A DNA stretch of 64,000 bases from positions 558,001-622,000 of the forward strand of contig NIOB01000003.1 of NCBI GenBank assembly GCA_002189105.1, given 5' to 3'. This DNA comes from Saccharibacillus soli. Its GTDB lineage: Bacteria > Bacillota > Bacilli > Paenibacillales > Paenibacillaceae. Numbering within the stretch: the first letter of the stretch is position 1; every line of letters begins with the position of its first letter. Below, in pieces: positions 1-7,335 of the stretch. The position numbers and the translations under genes are program-made. The notes under the pieces were generated by a model. That model searched no databases, had not been told where the DNA came from, and was given only the letters and a program-made list of their open reading frames with translations.

Positions 1-1
1 T

Positions 2-298
2 GGCGCCGAGCGTGACGCCGCGGCTGCCGCAGGCCGCGGCGCAGGCGGCGGCTTCGCGCCGCACCCCGCCGCCGTGCGGTACGCACCGGACGCGGTGCTT
101 CGCGCCGTGCGCGGCGCGGCGGCGGTCGCGGTCGCCGACCGCGAAGAAGCGCCGGCGCTCACAGCCGGCGCGGGCTTCCCGTCCGGCGATGTACAGCCGG
201 ACGACATGCTGCGGCGGCTGCGCATCGCCGCCGCGATCGAACGCCCTTCGTCGTCGGCGCTTATGGATCGCGCCGACTCGTACTGCTCCTGGTTCTAA
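2..298 (+). CDS. C-terminal part of an unidentified alanine/arginine-rich protein (cut by window start)
   Basis: An open frame runs in from the left edge and ends at a TAA 45 bases before a strong terminator, so it is probably the 3' end of a real gene. About 98 residues are visible. The first half is low-complexity (Ala, Gly, Arg). The last 30 residues look like a helical segment with several hydrophobic positions and end in Cys-Ser-Trp-Phe. I do not recognise the family. GC content is very high even for this window. Two overlapping frames are also open here because of the GC bias, so the frame choice rests on the position of the stop relative to the terminator. Confidence 0.45.
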   Translation, partial: GAERDAAAAAGRGAGGGFAPHPAAVRYAPDAVLRAVRGAAAVAVADREEAPALTAGAGFPSGDVQPDDMLRRLRIAAAIERPSSSALMDRADSYCSWF

Positions 299-340
299 GC
301 GCGGGCTTCTTCTCTCGCCCGCTTTCTTCATATAGAAGCA

Positions 341-375
341 AAAAAAGCGCCCGGGCGATAAGCCCGGGCGTTTTT
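341..375 (+). terminator. Rho-independent terminator of the leading partial gene
   Basis: A 9-bp perfect GC-rich stem (348-356 with 362-370, loop of 5) is followed by five T and preceded by A6, so it could work in both directions. The 215 bases from here to 590 contain no gene that I can support. Confidence 0.85.
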
Positions 376-590
376 GACCGATCCGGCGAAGCAAGCCCCT
401 TTGCAGAGGGGGTGGGAGCTTGCTTCAGGAAATGGAGGTTGCATTGGAACATTCAGACCAGAAGTTCAGATCCAAACGTTAGATTGAGAGCTGGGAAGAC
501 GGATCGGTTCCCGGCAGACATGAGTTTGCGGCAGCGGGGACTGCATAGGGACAATGACTATCGAGAAACCCGATCCTGTTTATTAGATCA

Positions 591-1883
591 TTACTTCAAT
601 TCGTAGTGCGACACCGTTTGATTGCCGCTGTCGTCCGCAGCATACACATACAGTTCGCCTTTGCCTTCATACAGGAACAAATAAGTCGCTTTGGCTTCCG
701 AGACTTTCTTCATATCCAACTCGTATTTGACAGTCAGGTCTTTCGGGTCCAATGTCATGAACACGCCGTCTTTTTTGCTCGTCACGACAATCTCGTCCGT
801 CGCTTTCGCTTTGTTCATCCACAGATCACTGCTATCGAACGTTTTGCTTGTTTTAAGCTTGTTGTCTTTGCCATAGAGTTCGATTTTGCTGCCTCTTTGC
901 ACCACATAGCCATCTGCGGTTGGCATAGCGCCTTCGTCTTTGTTCAGTTGGCGCTCCCACTTCTTCTGACCATTGGCATCAAACATCACCAGCGTTTTGC
1001 TTTGCTTAATGATGCTCAGATCAACCTCTTGCTGACCTTCCTTGAAAGGTACGGCGCTCATATCTTCTGTGCGAAGCTGTACCAGTGTGTCGCCTCCGCC
1101 AAGCGAATAGACCGCCGGGCCATGGTTGGAGACGCGAACATCGAAATCAACAGAAGTCCATTTCGGCAAGGTATACTGCAGGATCGGCTTCTTCATATCG
1201 TCCACACTCTTGAACAATTGAATCTTGCTTTCATTCGCACCTGTCAGCACTTGTCCGTTAGGCAGAAGCTCGAACCTCACTCCCAGATTGTTCGTATTTT
1301 TCACCTGCTTGGTGGATTTCAAGGTACCGTCCTTGCTGAACGTGCAGAGCGTCCAAGTCCCTTCGCTATCTTTGGCGTTTTTCGGGACATTCAGCGAGCT
1401 GAACGCAACGATGTCTCCATTATCAAGAATCGAAAGGTATCCAATCGCCTGGTCATTGACTTCTTTTGACCATTTCAGCTTTCCATTCGCGTCTACCGAT
1501 TGCAGCTTGAATTTTTTATCTGTGCCTTTTTTGCTCAGGTAGTAAGAGTTGCCTTCCTTATCCTGCAAGGGAATACTTCCGACTCCAGTAATGTCCGTGC
1601 TGCCGCCTCTGAAATCGTAAGTCCAGTTGTTTTTGTCTCCGTCTTCCTGCCCAAACGCCTTCAAGACATTTGTCTTGTTCTCTTCCATTGACGAAACGTA
1701 CAGCTTGTCGCCCGCAAAAGTTCCCAAATTGAAGGTGTAGCCGAGATTGGATTTGCTTGGTACTTTGTACGACCAATCCAATTTGCTGTCCGACTGCGCG
1801 GCATAAGCGCCTCCGGCACCCATGCTTGTCAAACCTACCACTACAGCCATGCCAAGAACTACCGGTTTGAATCGAAATTTCAT
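591..1883 (-). CDS. Secreted beta-propeller (PQQ/WD-like repeat) protein, function unknown
   Basis: The 430-residue product begins with a signal peptide: basic MKFRFK, a hydrophobic stretch and an AYA-A type cleavage site near residue 28. The remainder repeats a beta-strand pattern ending in variants of 'D-x-x-G-x-x-x-W', for example Ala-Asn-Gly-Lys-Leu-Lys-Trp and Ala-Asn-Gly-Gln-Lys-Lys-Trp. This is typical of PQQ-like beta-propellers. No catalytic motif, sortase signal or SLH domain is visible, so it is probably secreted or loosely wall-associated. The ATG at 1883 was chosen because an AGGAGG sits at the right distance; the frame stays open for 38 more codons upstream without a ribosome site. 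It is a single-gene unit facing an AraC gene transcribed the same way. The role is not known. Confidence 0.85.
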   Translation of the reverse strand: MKFRFKPVVLGMAVVVGLTSMGAGGAYAAQSDSKLDWSYKVPSKSNLGYTFNLGTFAGDKLYVSSMEENKTNVLKAFGQEDGDKNNWTYDFRGGSTDITGVGSIPLQDKEGNSYYLSKKGTDKKFKLQSVDANGKLKWSKEVNDQAIGYLSILDNGDIVAFSSLNVPKNAKDSEGTWTLCTFSKDGTLKSTKQVKNTNNLGVRFELLPNGQVLTGANESKIQLFKSVDDMKKPILQYTLPKWTSVDFDVRVSNHGPAVYSLGGGDTLVQLRTEDMSAVPFKEGQQEVDLSIIKQSKTLVMFDANGQKKWERQLNKDEGAMPTADGYVVQRGSKIELYGKDNKLKTSKTFDSSDLWMNKAKATDEIVVTSKKDGVFMTLDPKDLTVKYELDMKKVSEAKATYLFLYEGKGELYVYAADDSGNQTVSHYELK

Positions 1884-2081
1884 TTTGTTTACCTCCTGAG
1901 ATTGTGGGTGATGCACGGGCGGCTGTCTGAAGCAAGCGCCGCATTCATTCCGCACATTCTGTGAAAGGGACGCATAAACGCCCAAGTAGGATTGCAAAAA
2001 AAGTGAATTTCTTTTGGATTTTTTCCCCTTACATTAAATGCAATTTTTCGATTCTTCCCGTTTTTTGCGTACGTTTTCTCT

Positions 2082-2114
2082 TAAAAAACGAAAAGCCGCC
2101 TCCAAAGAGGCGGC
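2082..2114 (-). terminator. Terminator of the AraC-type regulator gene
   Basis: Perfect 8-bp GC stem (2095-2102 with 2107-2114, loop CAAA), followed on the minus strand by T4-CG-T6. Confidence 0.85.
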
Positions 2115-2127
2115 ATGTCTGATGTAT

Positions 2128-2976
2128 TTATCGCAGCTCCGACGGCGTGCAGCCTCGAAGCTGCCGGAAGACCCGATTGAACGTGCGGACGTTGCCGAAT
2201 CCACATTCCAGGGCAATATCAATGAGCTTGGCGTTCGTAGACACGATCAGGCGCTCGGCACGGGCAATGCGCAGCTCATTGAGATACGTATTGTAGTTCA
2301 TGCCTGTGACATTTTTGAAAAAACGGGAGAAATGAAAGACGCTCATTCTTGCACGATCCGCGCCATCTTGAAGCGTGAGCGGAAGTCCGCAGTTCTGCTC
2401 CAGATCATGCAGCAGCTCCTGCATCATGACCAGATGAGCCGCCGAACGAGCGCTTCGCTTGGGCGCCGATGCGCCAACCGGAACATAACGCAGCGTCAAT
2501 CCGCACAGCATATGCAGCAGACCGATAACTACCAAATCTGTCTGTTCTCCCTCTATGCTGCCCTCCTGTTCAATGCGCTGCATGATCGCCGCCAGTTCCT
2601 TTAGCGCCTCCTGCTCCCAATCCGACATTCCCATTCCTCTTGTACTTGTATAGGGGATAAACGAAGACAACAAACCTCGCTGCTCCGGCCAACCGGCCGG
2701 ACTGCCAATCAGTCTGGGATTGAAGATGATGAGCAGCACCTCGGAATCCGCGCTCCCATTGTCGTAATAGTGAATATCCCCGCTTCCGCAAAAGGCAAAT
2801 TCGCCTGCCTTGAGCAGCCGCATTTCCGAATTGATGCCCACCTGGACGAGTCCGGAAGCGACATAGATAAATTCCAGATCATGATGCCAGTGCGCCAGGA
2901 AATTGATATTGCGAATCCGCGAAATCTGCACAGGAAGCCCTTCGCCATAGCTGCGATTTTCGTGAAAAGCCTTCAT
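2128..2976 (-). CDS. AraC-family transcriptional regulator with cupin-like sensor domain
   Basis: The 282-residue protein has an N-terminal cupin-type ligand domain (His-rich strand around HWHHDLEF near residue 30, then GEFAF...GSGDIHYYDNG). The C-terminal two-helix AraC/XylS DNA-binding domain spans about residues 180-280, with the family signature region near GFGNVRTFNRVFRQ. It is divergently transcribed from the ThuA-like and Gfo/Idh/MocA genes, 195 bp away, and is the obvious candidate to control them in response to a sugar or sugar acid. That target assignment is inferred from position. Confidence 0.92.
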   Translation of the reverse strand: MKAFHENRSYGEGLPVQISRIRNINFLAHWHHDLEFIYVASGLVQVGINSEMRLLKAGEFAFCGSGDIHYYDNGSADSEVLLIIFNPRLIGSPAGWPEQRGLLSSFIPYTSTRGMGMSDWEQEALKELAAIMQRIEQEGSIEGEQTDLVVIGLLHMLCGLTLRYVPVGASAPKRSARSAAHLVMMQELLHDLEQNCGLPLTLQDGADRARMSVFHFSRFFKNVTGMNYNTYLNELRIARAERLIVSTNAKLIDIALECGFGNVRTFNRVFRQLRGCTPSELR

Positions 2977-3171
2977 CCGTTAACCCTTCCCTTCTCCCTG
3001 CCCTTAGGATCAGCTGCGATATACTTGCCAATCTCAGTACACGCATATTAGCAAAAATCGTCCACCTGAACAACAGAAATGACGCGCATCAGGAAAAGGC
3101 TTACTTTAAAATAAACCTATACGCACCAGACAGCACTTCAACTTAACCTAATGGGATGGGAGTTTGATGAG

Positions 3172-3831
3172 ATGAGCAAGAAAGCTTTAATCGTAAGCGG
3201 CGGCTGGGATGGGCATCAGCCTAAGGAAGTAGCAGACATTTTCGCTGGAATCCTGCGGGAAGAAGGCTTTGAGGCGGAGATCGCCTATACACTGGATGCT
3301 TTTCTGGATGAGGACAAGCTCCAAGCACTGAACCTGATTGTACCGGTGTGGACGATGGGCGAGATCACGAATGAGCAGCTTCAGCCGGTGCTCAAGGCTG
3401 TAGAGTCGGGCGTAGGCATGGCAGGCTGTCATGGCGGGATGTGCGACTCTTTCCGCAACAGTGTGGAATGGCAATTTTTGACCGGATCACAGTGGGTGGC
3501 GCATCCCTTCAATGACGGCGTGGATTACGATGTACGCATCGTGCGCACCTCCTCCAGTCCCATCGTAGAGGGCATGGCGGACTTCCACGTAAAATCGGAA
3601 CAGTATTATCTGCATGTCGATCCGGCTGTCAACGTACTGGCAACAACGACGTTCCCGATCAGCGAAGGCCCTCACTCGGCCAATGGCGAGATTGTGATGC
3701 CGGTCGTCTATACGAAGAAATGGGGAGCAGGCAAGGTATTCTACAATTCTCTTGGGCACCAAGCCAACATCTTCGATATTCCGGAAGCCAAGGAATTAAT
3801 GCGCCGGGGTATGATCTGGGCAGCGAAATAA
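3172..3831 (+). CDS. ThuA-like (trehalose-utilisation family) protein
   Basis: The 219-residue product shows the ThuA-like glutamine-amidotransferase fold: an N-terminal strand-helix pattern with SGGWDGH, then GMAGCHGGMCDSFRNS around residue 90, and GQ(F)VAHPF-like GSQWVAHPFNDG. ThuA proteins accompany Gfo/Idh/MocA dehydrogenases in sugar (disaccharide, 3-keto sugar) catabolism, and such a dehydrogenase follows 27 bp downstream. The start at 3172 was preferred over an in-frame ATG 7 codons upstream because a GGGAG lies 9 bp before it. The real substrate cannot be read from the sequence. Confidence 0.88.
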   Translation: MSKKALIVSGGWDGHQPKEVADIFAGILREEGFEAEIAYTLDAFLDEDKLQALNLIVPVWTMGEITNEQLQPVLKAVESGVGMAGCHGGMCDSFRNSVEWQFLTGSQWVAHPFNDGVDYDVRIVRTSSSPIVEGMADFHVKSEQYYLHVDPAVNVLATTTFPISEGPHSANGEIVMPVVYTKKWGAGKVFYNSLGHQANIFDIPEAKELMRRGMIWAAK

Positions 3832-3858
3832 GACGAACAAGCGAGAGGCGGAATCGAT

Positions 3859-4962
3859 ATGCGCAAAGTGAATATCGGCATCATTGGCTGCGGCAATATC
3901 AGCAGCATCTATCTGGAGAATCTGACTCGCACCTTCGCCAATACACAGGTCATCGCGGTCTCCGACTTCAGTGAGGAGCGCATGGCGGCGGCTGCCGAGA
4001 CCTATAACATTCCCAATCAGTGGACAGCGGAGCAGATTCTGTCCAGCGAAGAAGTGGAATTGGTGGTGAACCTGACTACACCAGGCGACCATTATCGCAT
4101 CTGTCGGCTGGCGCTGGAGAGCGGCAAGCATGTCTATGTGGAGAAGCCGCTGTCCCTGTCTCCCTCAGAAGGACAGCAGCTGGTCGAACTGGCTCGTGAA
4201 AAAGGCCTGCTGCTTGGCGGTGCGCCGGATACCTTCCTGGGTGCCGGTCTTCAGACATGCCGAAAGCTGATTGATGACGGCTATATCGGGCAGCCCGTTG
4301 CGGCGACAGCCTTCATGCTGGGCCATGGGCATGAGAGCTGGCATCCCAATCCGGCGTTCTACTATCAGGCGGGCGGCGGCCCGATGTTCGATATGGGGCC
4401 GTATTATCTCACGGCGTTGGTATCGCTGCTGGGCCCGGTGCAGACGGTAGCCGGTATGACCTCCAAATCGTTCGAGCAGCGTACGATTACCAGCCAGCCG
4501 CATTTTGGTAAGAAGATCGACGTGGAGATCCCTACCCATGTGGCGGGCACTCTGCGTTTCCACAGCGGAGCGGTTGCCACGATGATTACCAGCTTCGACG
4601 TCTGGAGCAGCACGCTGCCGCCGATTGAAATCTATGGCACACAGGGAACCCTTCGCGTTCCTGACCCCAATACTTTCGGAGGCCCGATCGAGCTGCGGCC
4701 TGCCGGTGCCTCCGAGTTCAAGGAGATTCCGCTGGTGCATCAATATGCCGAGAACAGCCGGGGAATCGGCGTGTCCGACATGGCAGACTGCATCGTCAAT
4801 GGCGGCGTGCCGCGTGCAAATGGCGAATTGGCCCAGCACGTGTTGGAGATTATGCACGCGTTCCATACCAGCTCCGACAAAGGCGTATATGCCGAACTAC
4901 AGTCCAGCTGTGAGCAGCCCAGACCGCTGAAGACGGGGCTGGTTAAGGGTTATTTGGATTAA
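3859..4962 (+). CDS. Gfo/Idh/MocA-family NAD(P)-dependent oxidoreductase
   Basis: The 367-residue protein has an N-terminal Rossmann fold with the nucleotide loop GIIGCGNIS (residues 6-14) and the family's EKPLSLS motif near residue 100. The C-terminal alpha/beta domain includes a His-rich stretch (LGHGHESWHPNP) and GGGPMFDMGPYY, both usual in sugar dehydrogenases of this family. It is the second gene of the ThuA-like operon. It probably oxidises a sugar, inositol or sugar derivative; the substrate is not determinable. Confidence 0.93.
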   Translation: MRKVNIGIIGCGNISSIYLENLTRTFANTQVIAVSDFSEERMAAAAETYNIPNQWTAEQILSSEEVELVVNLTTPGDHYRICRLALESGKHVYVEKPLSLSPSEGQQLVELAREKGLLLGGAPDTFLGAGLQTCRKLIDDGYIGQPVAATAFMLGHGHESWHPNPAFYYQAGGGPMFDMGPYYLTALVSLLGPVQTVAGMTSKSFEQRTITSQPHFGKKIDVEIPTHVAGTLRFHSGAVATMITSFDVWSSTLPPIEIYGTQGTLRVPDPNTFGGPIELRPAGASEFKEIPLVHQYAENSRGIGVSDMADCIVNGGVPRANGELAQHVLEIMHAFHTSSDKGVYAELQSSCEQPRPLKTGLVKGYLD

Positions 4963-5004
4963 GTTTTGCAGCCTCTACTGTAGGCAAAGTAAGCAAGCAA
5001 AATC

Positions 5005-5084
5005 AAAAGGCAGGAACGACGCGAACCTCCGGTGTCTGCGAGAGAAGCAGATACCGGGACATAAGCGAAGTCCCTGCCTTTTTG
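5005..5084 (+). terminator. Two-tier hairpin terminator after the oxidoreductase gene
   Basis: An outer stem AAAAGGCAGG/CCTGCCTTTT (5005-5014 with 5073-5082) encloses a second 11-bp stem (5029-5039 with 5048-5058) that has one mismatch. It ends in T5 and lies between convergent genes. Confidence 0.75.
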
Positions 5085-5124
5085 TGTACATGGAGATTGC
5101 AGTCCTCGGGCGATGACGAGTCGC

Positions 5125-5757
5125 TTACATCAGCCGTTTTTTCATCAGAGAGTGCGGAATCCCGACCTCTTCAAATGGCTCCCCTTCACGCACATAACCC
5201 AGCTTCTCATAAAACGGAATAGCGACCTCACGGGCGTGCAGTCGAATCTCTTGACAGCCTTCTCCGGCCGCAAACTTCTCCGCGTATTCCACCATTTGCC
5301 GACCGATTTGCAGGCCGCGCAGCGATTCTTCCACTGCCACCTGCTTCATCTGGAGAACCTGCCGGTGAATCGGTCGAAGCAGCAGGATGCCGACCAGACG
5401 AGTGTCGAGAAATGCTCCGATATGCCTGGACTGAACATCACCCGATAGATCATCGTGAGCGATGTCTCTGCCCAGTGGACGCCGGAGTACCTTGTTCCTC
5501 AGTTGAAGCGATTTCGCATATGCCTCACTGCCATATGAAATGGATCGCACGGTCAATGTGGAATCGGCGGACTTGCCCCGTTCCCGGATGGATGCAAGGC
5601 TGCACTCCTCCCGAACGGGGCGCATGTCATCTGGTTCAGGGGGCTTGCCCTGATGAAGCGCGGCATCCAAATCCACAGGAGTGTTCACCGCGGCTGCATC
5701 CGTCTTCTCTCTACCTCCCTGAACTGTTTCTTCGTGCTTCCTATGTTTCGGCTTCAT
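5125..5757 (-). CDS. GNAT-family N-acetyltransferase with a non-conserved N-terminal extension
   Basis: Of 210 residues, the C-terminal ~145 form a GNAT domain: LRNKVLRRPLG near residue 85, the acetyl-CoA pyrophosphate loop in VEESLRGLQIGRQMV, and the closing AIPFYEKLGYVREGE. The first ~65 residues are charged, low-complexity and match no domain I know. The start at 5757 is supported by AAGGAG seven bases upstream; longer in-frame starts would overlap the upstream TPR gene. Its acceptor substrate is unknown. It lies 19 bp after the TPR gene, probably co-transcribed with it. Confidence 0.85.
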   Translation of the reverse strand: MKPKHRKHEETVQGGREKTDAAAVNTPVDLDAALHQGKPPEPDDMRPVREECSLASIRERGKSADSTLTVRSISYGSEAYAKSLQLRNKVLRRPLGRDIAHDDLSGDVQSRHIGAFLDTRLVGILLLRPIHRQVLQMKQVAVEESLRGLQIGRQMVEYAEKFAAGEGCQEIRLHAREVAIPFYEKLGYVREGEPFEEVGIPHSLMKKRLM

Positions 5758-5776
5758 GCTTCCACTCCTTCTCCCG

Positions 5777-6520
5777 TTAAGAACGGCCTTTTCCACCGCT
5801 TCGTCCATCATAGGAATGGCGCTTGCGTGCGCGGCTCAGGCACTGCTCCGCCTTGCTGTACTGCCGATCACGCTTGTACAGCTCGGCCAGCTCCAGATTG
5901 GCCTCCCGATCGTCCGGATCAATCGACAGCAGCTTCTCAAACGCCGTCTTGCTCGCCCCATAACGCCGCAGGTCTTTGTAGATCAGCCCTTTGTTAAACA
6001 GGGCGTCGGTAGAATACGGGTTTACATCAAGCGCCCGATCCAGCTGCTCCAGACATTTGGAGTACGGTTCCCACAGCTGATAATACACGACAGCCAGATG
6101 CACATGCGCCTCTTCCAGGTTCGGCTCCAGCTCCAGTGCCCGCAAATAGCAGGACTTGGCCTCTCGCAGCCGCAGCGTACGCTCGCAGACATAAGCCAGC
6201 ACCGACCAGCCATCTGCCGATCCGGCGTCCAGCATCAGTGCCCGCCGAGACAGCGCTTCAGCCTCTTCGTACCTGCCTCTTAACGCTTCGGCGCGGGCTT
6301 TGCCGGCATACAGATTCGCCTGGAGCGGCGCGATGCGCAGGGCCTCGTCGAACGCATCCAGCGCGCTGCGCGAATCGCCCAGCATCAAGCGGCAGCGTCC
6401 CAGATAATCGAGAGCCTTGACCTGCATCCCTTTTTCCGACAGCGCCTGTTGAAAATGCAGATCGGCGTTCCGGTAGTCTCTTCGTTGATAACATTCGACA
6501 CCCTTCTCGAAATGGTTCAT
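5777..6520 (-). CDS. Tetratricopeptide-repeat (TPR) protein
   Basis: The 247-residue protein is built almost entirely of 34-residue TPR units: AGKARAEALRGRYEEAEALSRRAL, a repeat ending in AKSCYLRALELEPN, and ALFNKGLIYKDLRRYGASKTAFEKLLSIDPD. It has no signal peptide or transmembrane segment. The role is probably protein-protein interaction; no partner is evident. The start at 6520 has an AGGAGG eight bases away. It sits in a run of minus-strand genes with the GNAT gene downstream and the MsrA-like gene upstream. Confidence 0.9.
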   Translation of the reverse strand: MNHFEKGVECYQRRDYRNADLHFQQALSEKGMQVKALDYLGRCRLMLGDSRSALDAFDEALRIAPLQANLYAGKARAEALRGRYEEAEALSRRALMLDAGSADGWSVLAYVCERTLRLREAKSCYLRALELEPNLEEAHVHLAVVYYQLWEPYSKCLEQLDRALDVNPYSTDALFNKGLIYKDLRRYGASKTAFEKLLSIDPDDREANLELAELYKRDRQYSKAEQCLSRARKRHSYDGRSGGKGRS

Positions 6521-6592
6521 GCAGTCCCCTCCTGACTCGTTCTCTCGATTCTCCTGCACCGCCCTATAACAGCAGGGCATCCCGTGACTTCT

Positions 6593-7252
6593 TTAACGAT
6601 CGTCCGGCTTGCTCTCACCTTCGCCTCTCCGCCGCTTCTTCTCCTCATACCGCTGATGCCGTTCTTCCGCCGGGTAGAAAGCTTCCAGCGGCTTCAGCTC
6701 GGTAGCCTCGCTGGAGCGTCCCTGCTCCGCCATCTCGCGCCTGATCCGCTCCATGACTGCACGCTGCTCCTCGCTGCGGTAGAACAGCAGCGACCGATAG
6801 CGGGGATCTTCCGGCTTGTAGCCTTCGATCGCCGCCGGGTTATGTTCGCTCCAGAAGCGCCGCAGCAGCTCCTCCAGCGATACCACTGCCGGATCGAATT
6901 CCACCTCCACGGCCTCAGAATGGCCGTTCAGCCGCCGATGCGTCGGAACTGGCGTCTCCGGAACCGATGCCTCCCGCACCGCCGAGTCTGCGCTCGGCGG
7001 TTCATCGGCTCCGCTGCTGCGCAGGGCTGTCGATTGATCTTCCGGCTCATTCGCCTGCCGCTCCCTTTCATTCGGTCTGACCGCAGCTTCCGACCTGCCG
7101 ACAGCCTCCGAATCATCGGCATCTTCCGAACGATGAGCAGCGGTTCCGCCCGAATAGCCCACCTGCGTAGCGGTAACGCCCGGAATCCGGGCGAACCGAT
7201 CCTCCGGGCCCCAGAAACAGCCCATGGCAAACGTTAATTGGTCACGGCTCAT
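6593..7252 (-). CDS. msrA: MsrA-like peptide-methionine sulfoxide reductase with a long disordered insertion
   Basis: The 219-residue protein starts with the MsrA active-site motif MGCFWG (Cys12) and VGYSGG (residues 31-36). After a ~64-residue acidic/polar, low-complexity insert (about 39-102) it resumes with NGHSEAVEVEFDP, FWSEHNPA and DPRYRSLLFY. In ordinary MsrA the segment between GYSGG and GHxEAV is about 20 residues long and contains a catalytic Tyr in a PTY motif; here the corresponding position reads PTH. The catalytic Cys and the Glu of GHSEAV are retained. Ordinary MsrA reduces the S-epimer of methionine sulfoxide; whether this variant is active is open. The ribosome site is GGAGGGG. 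Confidence 0.8.
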   Translation of the reverse strand: MSRDQLTFAMGCFWGPEDRFARIPGVTATQVGYSGGTAAHRSEDADDSEAVGRSEAAVRPNERERQANEPEDQSTALRSSGADEPPSADSAVREASVPETPVPTHRRLNGHSEAVEVEFDPAVVSLEELLRRFWSEHNPAAIEGYKPEDPRYRSLLFYRSEEQRAVMERIRREMAEQGRSSEATELKPLEAFYPAEERHQRYEEKKRRRGEGESKPDDR

Positions 7253-7335
7253 CAGCGCCCCTCCTTCCTTCGTCAGCCTCCCTGCTTCATCGGTGCCTCA
7301 TTGACGCCACATCCATGCCTTGTCGATACTTCGCC

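Noticed and set aside
606-1469. 287-codon plus-strand frame opposite the beta-propeller gene
   Set aside because: Shadow of the minus-strand gene with signal peptide and Shine-Dalgarno; no ribosome site of its own.
6720-6960. Frameshift or assembly error in the MsrA-like gene
   Set aside because: Both flanking MsrA halves lie in the same frame and the insert is an uninterrupted, in-frame low-complexity coding stretch.
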